Source: Phorcus lineatus (Eukaryota; Mollusca; Gastropoda; Trochida; Trochidae). From it: 64,000 bases of DNA. The notes under the pieces are model-generated. The model searched no databases. It was not told the origin of the DNA and worked only from the letters and a program-made list of their open reading frames with translations. Of this stretch, positions 48,701 to 60,700 are shown in pieces (position 1 is the first letter of the stretch; the number at the start of each line of letters is the position of its first letter). Both the position numbers and the translations under genes were made by a program. The stretch covers positions 23,936,960 through 24,000,959 of the forward strand of contig OV121084.1 of NCBI GenBank assembly GCA_921293015.1. Direction: 5' to 3'.

Positions 48701-51700
48701 CATAATGTGTTATTCTATTTGATAAAGAAATCAATTTACAAATGCATTATTAAAGACATTCTTAGATTAATACTTTTTGAATATCAAAACATTGTCATTC
48801 AATTCTTCTCAGAAAATAGGAGATTGCTATTCTTTAATCAGCAAAAGGAAAATAGCAGAATTAAAGAAGCTGAGAGTTCTGAATGAAACTGATGTGAGAC
48901 GTAAGAAGCAAGCGGTACAATCTGGTGTGATGGGTCCCAATCTTCAAGGTACATGCGCCATTTTGCTTCGTTATTCACAGTGAATCAATCATTTTAAAGG
49001 CTAGTCATGAATCATGAATAAAGATTTGGTTTACGGAAGCGTAAATAGTTTTACATTTAGCTCAAATTGTTCACCTTTGTTTCTTTTGATGGTTTTTTCA
49101 TCGAGTCATGCGTCAACTGCAAATTTCAAACACCCTCTTGTATCTTAGGAGGTGAGGCGAGGTGATTTAGGGTTTAACGGCACTTTCAAGAGTATTTCAC
49201 TTATATCACGGTTGCTAGTACCATTGCAGGGAGAAAGCCGCAACCCCTTTCTGGCTATGCATCGTATCATAGGAAAAGACTTTCTGATTCATGTACCACA
49301 AACAATGTAGGACCCTTTTCATCACATACAATGACGGACAGATGGACACACGCACTCACAAGCACAGACACTTGACCTACCTACAGGGTCCGTGGCCCCA
49401 CTAGCCGGAGCATCGCATGCTGTTATGCTTGACTTCCTGCTAGCCTCGCTATTAAAGCTGGCTCCTGCTGGGCGGGGATCATCCAATCAGCACACACGCA
49501 GGCAAAGCATGCAGGAAGGAGCAGAAGAACGCAAATGCTAGTCGGTTAGTCACATTCAGGATCCACATGGAACCATAGCCATCAAATATTGTGTACACAA
49601 TAACCTACATTACAAACTTGAAGAATCTACACTTTACATGTAGCATGAAACAAATTCTGTAAAGACAATAATAAAGTGAGATGTTGTATTAAGGTAGAAA
49701 TTTAAATTAATGTAGCATGTAACCCATAAATTATATTGTCTCATCTGATCACTAAAACACAAACAAATATATTTTGAAAAATATCTTAAATCGGAGGAAT
49801 CTTAAAAAAAATGCTAAGCATTACAGTAGCAGTTGAAGACCATGAAGACTTCTTATTTGAATCTATGATTGATACAATGATTGCATCATATGCTGCTTTT
49901 TATCATATTTTTACCTATCTTGACCTGAATGTGACAGAGGCAGACAAAAATCAAATGTAAACAAAAATTCTGTTTAAAATATTTGAGAAAGGCATTGAGC
50001 AAATATAAATAAAATCATGTCAATCTAGATAAAAAGATGGCCTAAATCAAGCAATGAATATTCTCTCTGTTTAGAAGATAGCTAAAAGTCAACCATGGGT
50101 TTATTTCCTCCTACTGCATCACACCTGAGATCTTGTTTCAAGCTTGTTTCAGGCTTGTGTTTTAGCATTTAAATTTTTAAGGTAACCAAATTCAAGCCTA
50201 ATTAAAGCCTTAAGAAAACACTTTTCTATTAAAGTTCACTCAGGGTAAAACAGTTCATGCCAAATGAGAGAAAAAGGACTCATGCTCGTAAAACACGGGG
50301 AAACATGCCTTAGTGTCCAAAACACACTACCTTCGGTGCCTGTTTGGGCGATTGCTTGTATCAAAAACAGACACAAAAGAATTCAAAATTGCGAATTAAT
50401 GGTCATAAATTGTCATCCACATTAAAGAAAACTCATTGATGAAATAACAGAGCAGGTTTGATAACAGAACTAACAACAAAACGAAACAATGCATGTAGAG
50501 TTAGAAAATAGATAGGATTGTTTTCGTATCTGTTTTTATAATGGATATTGGTACTTGGTGAATGACAGTGCTTCTACATTTAAAAACTATCAAAGATTTT
50601 GTTTAGTCCCTTTGGTTATATGAGTTTTATAGTTAAATAAAGCCAGGAAATATGAACTATTGCACAAACAAATCCTGAAAACAAATGGTTAATGGATATT
50701 TGGCAAAAGACCTCAAATCAAACTAAAATTTTGAACAAAGAATCTGAATTGAAATTAAGATAAACACTTATCAGTCTTGTCAGATGTATTTCAAAAGAAC
50801 AATTCCTAGTCAAGGTGAAACAAACAAATCCTGTGATCAATCTCACAAACACAAATCCACACCACACACAACCTGACAACACACTAGCAAACTGCACATC
50901 ATCAGGGGAAGCAAGAAAACATGTCACTATGCACCTCGTAACTTCTCGATGAGCTCTTTAGGGTCGGCAATGTTTCCCTCACTGCTGCTCCTGACGATCA
51001 ACTTTTCTGACACAGTGGATCCGGACCGTGAGTGAGCTGGGGATGGTTCTCCACTCAACGATCGCTGCTTGTGCAGGTCGGGTCTCGGGCGGCTTCCTCC
51101 TGCACCTGAACAAGCAAATTGTTCTCACATTATCATATATGAAATTAAGAAAACACTTAAATAAATCAGGTATTATGAGTTCCCTGCCCAATAATGTGTT
51201 AGTTGAGGTTTGATCTTTGTACACTCATTCATGCAAAAAGCTGTTGAAGCAAAAAGTCCCAATCAATAATGAGCAACGTGTTTTCAAAAGTCAAAGTCTA
51301 CAACTTAAGATATGCTGCTAGTTGAAGATAGGTAATGGTTTAACATAATGATATGAGACACTGATGGTTTTATGTTAAAGAAGTGTTTCCGCATCTGCAT
51401 TTCTTCCTGAAACTTTTCTTTCACTACTGACTTACTTGCTTCTAAAGAAATACTTAGGAAAGTTGATAACATCAAGAGCTATCCATGAACAAAGGGATCC
51501 ATGACTAAATATGACTTTGTACAACATTACAAGCTGCAAGGATTATCAATACATGAAAGTCACTCCTCATCAACTTTATTCAAGTATTAAGGCCCCTTGG
51601 CCCAAATACAGGGATACTCTTAAGTGTTATTTTCACTCACCGTCACTCTTGTTCTTGGCCCTGTCAAAGTTTGAGTCAGAGTTAGCACTGTTTGTGGAGC

Positions 51701-54700
51701 CACGCAAGGGGTTGGCTGCTTGGCCATCATTCCGCACCCACCCTCGGGAAAAACTCCGGTCAGCTGCAGCTTTAGCCTTAGCACCATCTGCACATTGGGA
51801 CACAGTTGATTTGTTTTTCCAATAATTCTTTTTATACACTTAACTGAGTTTTCTATACAGTTTAATCTAAAAATAATGTTAAATGATCGTGCAATGGCAT
51901 AGCTATCATTCCAAAATCACGGAATTTATGTGAGTTCTCCTTTGACAAAGACTTCATTACTTTGTGCTTAGAGCTTACACCAATCACCATCACCTCAGAA
52001 AGCTAAAGTCACTTTCTTAAACCAAAGGAAGGACAGTCTCTACCTTGCAAGGTATATATATGAAAGGCTTTATAGAAAGGCTGCTAGTACCTTGGGACCT
52101 GCCCCTCCTGCGCTTCTCCTTCTGTTCACTGAGGCGAGCCAGCGGGAGGTCGACAAGGTCCAGTCCGTACACCTGCCTTGCCAACACCTTCGTCAGCGTC
52201 TCCATCGTTTTCTGTAATACCAAAATGTACCTTTCACTGACATTGCTGTAAGAAAACCTCAAAAGTCATGCATTCAATTACAATTCACTATTGAATGGTA
52301 TTTACACTGATAAATTTCTCAATGAAGCAAAATAATCGATGAAGAGAAATCATGATATTTATAGCATGTTGAGTAGGAAAACTAAGAAGTTCTACTTGGA
52401 ATTGTTTTAATCTGAAGAGAGTGAATCAATTATGTAGTCTTTCTATGTTAAACAAATATTATCATGTTTATCAGTAATACAAGCGATATGGAATATGAGT
52501 AATGGCGGTCATGTCAGTAATGTGGGTGATGGAAGAGGGAAGGCATGAATAAGAGTCAGGTAGAGAAGCACTAAACATACCGCCCACTCCTTGATGAGCT
52601 CCATCCAGGACGTCAGGGAGGACAGGACCCCCAGGAACTCGTCCCACAGCTCTGCACTGATCTGCACGTTCAGGTTGGCCTTGATCCATGTCACTATCAG
52701 TGTCTGCAAACAACCAACAGAGACATCAAGATACTGGTATACAGGTCCTGAATGTCATTTATCATATGATGGATTTCAGATAAAAGATATGCTTCCTCTA
52801 GAGCATTTTCTGAACCTTTTCTAGTTTTTCAAGTTAAGTCAATTGCAGCACTCTTCATCTATTTGCAATTGCCTGTATCTGTGGACAATGCTATCTCATG
52901 ATTTAAGGTGTAGGAAAATAGAGCCACCATGTAGTTCACCAGGCTTTAGAGGGAGAGCTGATACACACACGACAGACGCTTGTGGTGTGAAGGTGAATGA
53001 GGTGACCAAATATAGGGTGGTTGAGGGAGAATCAACCGTAATTATTGGAGCTCGAAACACAACACAGTGCTTACTAGAAAAACAGCCAGCAAGACAATGT
53101 GTGAAATATAAGAATTAGTCTCATCTTTAAGGAGTCTAAATTTACAATGGATAACCAAAGCTTTCCTGACCTGACAATATTTCAGAGGGCACCCAACCTT
53201 TACAAAAATCCTTTTATCCATGGAACATTTAATTTGAGCATGCCAGGATTTATAATATTTGAAAGAAGTAAAAATGACCCTTGAAAGGTGACACAATGTC
53301 ACTTTTTATTGGAGATTGAGAACAAACATCACTTTCCACACATCAGAGATAGTTTCCTGAAAGAATTTGACCTTCCTATGGCAACTTGAAAATTCCTGTT
53401 CTTGAATACTTGTATGACCCCTCGGCCGACATGACAAAAATCTTGGTGTCATATCGAGGCAAAGTCAAGTTACTATTGGGTAAGCAGTGATGGGACAATA
53501 TTACCTTAATTATTGTCACAATTTGTTCTGTTTACCCTTTGGGTTCAAAAACATATCTACTCACATCAAAGAAATTAGTAATGCATACACATCCAGCAGT
53601 CTCACTGGCTTTTTGTCTATTGGCTTATTGAGTTGCTATCTCTTTGTTTTCTTTCATAAACTCAGGGCGTATGCTCTTTTGGTTTAACTTATTACAAGCC
53701 TCATAAAGGCAGACTTAGCAAGGATGCGTCTGAACAACCAACAGCGTGCTAAGATGAGATATGCCAGTGCTTCGAGCATGCAGTTTTCAAGGATAAATCA
53801 CTAGATAAATGGACTATTACTGAGACTTAGGAGTCTAAAGGTTAAAGCTTTAGATAACTGATGCAAGTGTTCACCTGAAAGATGGGCTGAGCCAGCTTCC
53901 CCCCGATGGATTTGTATCTCTCCTTGGGGGGTTTCTCTCTCAGCACTCCGGAGGTCACCTTCAGCAGCACCACAAGGATCTGCTCCCTGTAATATGGACT
54001 CCAGTTTCAACATGATCCACAGTGGTCCGCAACTTACAAAATGTGCTTTAACATATGTGAGTGGTATAACATGGTCAAATGAAATATAGTTTTCAATATA
54101 AATAAATAAGTGACACATAAATTTCTTGAAAGTGGGTCACTTGATCTTGAATTATGAATTATCAATAAAAAATGTCAACTTTAGCACCACTGCAATTGTG
54201 CATGACATGACAGACAAGTGTGCAGAACGTACTTTGTTGGGTTGCATAGTTACAATTTAATCAACAAAAATAACAAAAGAGAATACATATATGAAATAAA
54301 GAAAGAGAAACTAACCAAGTCTTTTGGTTGAGCTGCACATTCATCACAACGTGCCTGTAGATGTTGAGGACTCGTTTACACAAATCAACCTGTTCAGGAA
54401 ACAATTGGAATAAAATGAAGTTGTCTTCAAAGGTATTGAGGTCCCAGGTTGAGCTATTATTTTAGTAAATGGAGAGCTCACATAAATTCACATGCATTAA
54501 CTATATTCCCTAAACTCTCACGGACATCTATCATAAATAATGATTGATAAGTGAAAAAATAAAGTGGCTGACTTTCACAAATTTTACTGTCAATAAAGTC
54601 AGCAATGACTAGGGGCTAATAATTAGCTAATCAATTAACACATTTTAACACAAAGTTATTTTTTTACTCATACTTTTCAATGCATCCAACAGTTAAACAG

Positions 54701-57700
54701 TTCAAATTCAACAGATAACTTGACCAAAGAGATTTATTATCTTAGGTGTCAAGGGAGAATATGTCATCCGAACTGAAGAACTTAACGAAACAAAGGTCAA
54801 ATTCATGAAATATGTGTCTCCTTAGTGATACAGCTTCTACGTATTAATCTAAATTCACTATACCTGTTCCTGGAGTGACCCGTCGTCCCCGGCTTCTAGG
54901 AGGAAGATGTTTGCAGCGTTAGTGATAAACACCTGAAGGACCTTTTGCATGCCGGCGCGAACCTCGAACTGGTTAGTCTCACCCTGGTCGGCCAGGTCCT
55001 GCACAGCACCCAGGTAGGACGCGTTGCGGATATACTTGGGCTTCTCCAGGCCGTCCGTCAGGAAAGATCTTTGTGGGATTGATGAAGCACTGGCTCCAAG
55101 GGAATCCTGGCAAGGGGGTTAGAGGTTAGTTACATGGATACCTAGTAGCCTCAATCAGGCTGATGTTTCAAATACTTTTTGTTACATTTGTTTAATCTAT
55201 CCTGTATGAGGGTTACCTAGTGGATTATGGGAGACATCTGTTGCAATGGTATCTTCAGTTTTGTTGGAAGACAGTCTCTTTACAACATAATATCTCATAC
55301 AATATTTTGAGACCTGCTAAAAATACTTTTTAGAATGTTTACGAAACATAAGTTTAAAAGCCTTATGATCAAGTCCTTGGAATTATTAAAAGACATTTTA
55401 ACTTGAGAATGACTACAAAGTCATTCAAGTTGACCAATAAACAGATTTATAAAAAAAGACGACTAAATAATTTCAGCAAACATATCAATGTGGTCAAAAA
55501 AAACCATGACTTTCTCAAGGAAGTAATGAGAGACCTGTAAAAATGAATGTATGTTCATGCATAAATAACTGTCATAATAGCAAAGAAAACATTTTTTTCA
55601 CGACATCACAAGTTATCAAATTGCTTGGTTTCAATGACCTTACATGTTATTTCCTAGGAACAGTATTATTTCCTCAATGAGCATATAAAATAGAAGGATA
55701 AGACTGATATCTAATGAAGATGCGATGGGTTGGATTTCATGGATATTCTAAATATTTAAATAATTTGACTGTTTTATCTACAGTGTAAGCAATTGAAATA
55801 CCGGTACACATAATCAATTTCATATATTTTTCCATTACTATCCTACTATCTAGCCTAAACAAGAATTTAATAAACTTGTTGAATAAAATTAAGAATTAAA
55901 TGAAGGAGACATGCAGACATTTAATCAATTAAAATTAGAGCCACAGGCTCTGTAGATTAACAGGCTGTAAAATGTTTCAATTATGCTGAGGCCATATTAT
56001 TACAATCCCACTTAGCCACGGAGAACATACACTTCTCAGCTTTCAAAGCTATTACCTGCTAGAGAAAAGATGAACATTATTTTTTTAAGGCAGGATAGAT
56101 GATAGGTCACAACCGCACAATATCTATGATTCATAATCTATAGTCACTAGTAAAGGAGTCTGTACACAAGATTTCAGAATCCCAGAGTCTGGTTCTGAAG
56201 AAGTTGAAAAAGCGAAAACTGGACAAATGCAGGAGGCAAACCCATGCCATAAATCTATCTGAGCTTACAGGCCTGATGAGCTACACATTGAGTCAAGTAT
56301 GCTTTATGCCATCTGAAAATACTTCAAAATATTTTTAGCGTTAGAAACATTCAAATGCCGGTATTCATTTATCCCACGAAAGTGTTATTTTGGAAAAATC
56401 TCCTTATATTATTAGCATAATTGATTAAAGTTGAATATACAACCATTTCTACAGGTCTCATATTATTCATGCCATGTTTGAGTCACCTGATGGATGCAGA
56501 GAGAGTCAAGTTTTAAATTGAAGATCTTTTTTTAAATGTTTTGTCGAGTTTGCAGTATTTTCAAACCAGGGTATTCAAATTATTCTAACTGTGCAATCAA
56601 TGTGTTTTTTGTATTCATTTTTAAGTACATTCTAGCGAGATATCAAAAAGCCTATGAGATAATGTTATTTCAATCATGAAAACTTTTAAAGTGTCTGCTC
56701 TCTCACTTACCTTTCATTTTAGAAAATATTCTTAGATTTGTTCAAAATCTTCACAATGATTTATAAAATCTGACAAACGGAAGAATTAAATATAGTAATA
56801 AGTAATAATAATATGATTACCTAACGGTCATGTAATGGTTAGTTACAGAAGAAAACTTTGAAACTTGCAAAGGAAAACACATGCATAATGTTAGGTAAAA
56901 CGCCATACCTATATAACAATACCATGCCCGAGAGAAAAACAGTCCTTGGCAAACAGATATTCGTTATTAATAACAAAAGATGTTCTTACAAATAATACTG
57001 ATCCTTTAAAAAAAACAACCCAATATGATTTGAACCAAAGATAAATATAAAATTTATAGGGAATCTACCTACAAGCCTACTACCATTCAGCAAGCATCTG
57101 GAAATAAATTCATCCTCAAACCTACAACCTCTCTCACCCCATCCCCCAGAAGACGAACAATATTAGATTTAACAAAAGAAGGGTAAAAGCAAACTTTTAG
57201 CGTGCTTGCTGACGTGGTCCAATAGCAGGGTTTCAGTTTTGACATTTCTCCAAATCAAACTGGACAGGACTTGTGCATTGAACTACCTTCCTGGCTCAAA
57301 TAACACATACCTAATGAATATTCTAATCCCTAAAAGTAAATACACATTATACAAGAGATAATATTTGTGATACTTAAATCCCTAAAAGTAAATACACATT
57401 ATACAAGAGATAATATTTGTGATACTTAAATCCCTGATACGATGATACGTACATCAGAGGAGATTTCCTCCTCCACGATGTCTGAAAGACTACTATGGTG
57501 GAACTCAGGGGTGTTCCGTTGAGAGTCGAGGACCAGCCCCGCCTCTGAGCTGGGCTCCTGTAGGAAGATTGGTCTCTCCTCCACATGCTAGTAACAAACA
57601 AAAACAGCATGCACATGCAGTTGACCAGCGCCCGCAGCCGGAGCAAGGGTCAGTCAGTGTGTCAATAGCCTACAATGTAGCATATTAAACTTGATACAGT

Positions 57701-60700
57701 TATCACTTTAACAATGAATCTGTGATACAAAATAATATTCATTATACCACTTTTTTTGCATGACTGAATAAATTTCAACAGATCTTTCACAAATAATAAC
57801 GAATTAATTCTTGTTTTTCAAGTTGAAACCATTGTGTACGGACAATATGGGGATTTGTATGGATCCAAATTTCAATTGCCATTGTTTATCTATGCTGAAA
57901 TGTATATGAAGAGAGTAGGTTAAACTGAAAGAATACTACATATCAGTATGTAGCTATTTCAAACACTGACTTTTGTAGTAGTAATAGCAGGAAATATATA
58001 ATTCAAAAAGAAAGTGGTAACAAGTGGTTATCCCTAGTTAGGAGAAGTTATAATTTCATTCCCTAACTTGTCAAAGAGCAAAGGATAAGAGCATTTCAGT
58101 ATAAATAAGAATGAAGCAAGAAGTTAAGAAACAAACAAATTCAAATCCATGGATCAATTATCAAATCTATATCATCTCTTTGTTAACTAGGGAAAAATAA
58201 TTTGAAAATAATTTTGGTCGCTATTTACTGTTTACTTAGCGCAAGTATTTTTGAGCTTTGACTAGGAACAAACTGTACGTAATCACCACTTAGAAATAGG
58301 TATTGTTTAACTTTTCAAAGAAAAACTTGCTGAAAAGTTTATACAATACACAGTTTCTATGAGTAAAGAATTTAAATTGTAATTATTATTTGAAACGATT
58401 ATTTCAAAAATATTTGACTAATTCGCATTGGAAAATTAAAATCAAAACAAAATCTAAATCATTACAATTAAAGTATGTAATTACTGCATCAGAGCATTAA
58501 AACATCTGAAGTATTATTCAAGCAAAAGTTTACATGCAGAGATTATCTAACATTTTTCCCCTTTTGCATGCCAAATAATGAAGATCTGCTTTATGCATGC
58601 TATTGAAGAGAGAAACTTAATGTAGAGTCTGCTTCAAAGTATAAAATAAATATCACAAAAATTGCTGCTATGATTGAAGAGTTTCAATTTAACATGGCAT
58701 AAACTACATAACAAGTCCCAAGTAGAGAACTATCAAAATTAGAATGAGAAAATCAAAAGGAAATGTCACATGCACCAAGAATTATCCCAATAAAACAAAA
58801 TGAACAAATGAAATTAACATGAAGACAAAAAAGCATCTAAAAGCGATGAAGTATATCCTACGTCATCCAAGGTGACACATGGTCTCTATGAAAAGAATAA
58901 CAATGCAACATGAAATGTATTTCTTACCAGGGAATAAGTGAATGACATAGGTAATTGATATGCAATAGGTAGACTGACATCGTAAGTGAATGGTGTTTTT
59001 TTTAGAATTTAAATTTTGGCATAGAAATATGAGATATTCAAACATCTTCACTTCTCCTAATATCATGAATTTCCTGATTGAAATTTTAAATGAATAGATT
59101 CAAAATGATTTATCCATATCATTTTATGTCTGTATTGAAATATAATGACACTAAAATCCATTTCCTCAAATATTGTATACATTGTTTAAGTTTTACATTT
59201 ATAGACTTATCTTAATTCTGGTTCTGGTAATGAATGAAAGCATTTAATCACAACAAATGTGTCCTTTCTTCTGCCTTCACTACAGTTGTATCAATTGGTA
59301 TGTATTATTCAAAATGTTTTTCTCAAGAAGATGCTAGTGACATTTCCTTGTATCCGAATGTAAGAACGATGCTGCTAGCATGCAGGTAAAGATGTAGGTG
59401 TAACACAGGTAAATGTAGGTATTCAGCAGGTAAATAAAGGTATTCAAAAGGTATACACCCACCTGGAACCACTCCTTGTAGACTCCTATCACCTTCCTCA
59501 TTGCAATGGCGTGCCGGAATGAAAACAACAACGCCTGAAATACAAAGTAAGTTTAATATTTCCCGTTGTTCCGTCACCATTATCCAGTTAATTACTTTGG
59601 TAAATTCACTGCTGGTTCCTCTCATGGGTTACCAAAATCAAATCTCCAATTGAACCTCTGTTTCTAACTTTTCAGCAATCTTGTGTGAGAGATACAGAAT
59701 CCTTTTTGTTGTGCAAACTGGCAATTAGTCTGTTCCTGTTCATATCTCTTGCAAGTCATGTTCTAACAAATGTCACAGTGTTCTATGTTGATTTTATCAC
59801 CCCTCGGAAAGTTTTTGAGAGAGTCACATTTAAAGCTTTTTGTAACATATCTTCAATGAGAATAAACAAGTTCACGAGAGGGCATAAGGTTACTCGAGGA
59901 TTAGATTATCTGGGAATGGTCACAAGCTGAAAGCATCAGCGCCTAGATTTCTGATACTCTCCTACTGTAACTTACACTGCCTTTCATCACAATAACAGAG
60001 CTTCAAAAGCTAGGCCCTTGATTGATATACCTGGTAATGGTTGTGCCTGTTTTAACCTTACTGTAGCATTCCTTTTTCATTCTTTTTCAAAGAATTACTG
60101 AAACTTATAATATTGTGTAAAGTACTGTGACAATAAAAAACTTTTAAAATGCTTTTTTTGCTATTAAGGAACAAGACGAGTGTTATCAGAATATATATCC
60201 ATACAGAATTCAGTTACAGAGCTTCAAAACTGGTACTGGTTTGATACAGTGAAAGTGCTTGTTCGACCTTACTGTGGCATTCCTTTTTTATCTTTCTATT
60301 CTAAGAATTCCCTAAGCTCCTGAATTCTGTGTAAAGTACTCTGACCATTACAAACTCTTTACTAATTCTATACTGCAGGGAACAATAAAGCTTTCCTCAG
60401 AATATATCAAGGACACCAAAGTTACAATCTCACCTGTCTGAAGCACTCATGAACAATGTTGACATTTTCTCGTGTAGAGTAGAGCACAGTGCGCACAATC
60501 TGGTAGTCTGAGAGACTGTGTTCATCACTGCACTGACTAGAGTTAGCTGAATCCTTCTCTGCCTGCAGCCCAGTCAAAGTGCTCGCAGTACTGCCCGGGA
60601 TTGGTTCCATATTGGTTGCCTTCACCTCCGACGAGTCGGGGAGATCCTCCGCTGGGCCACCCTCGGCCAGGGTTGAGCATGATAGGCCTCTGGAATAGTC

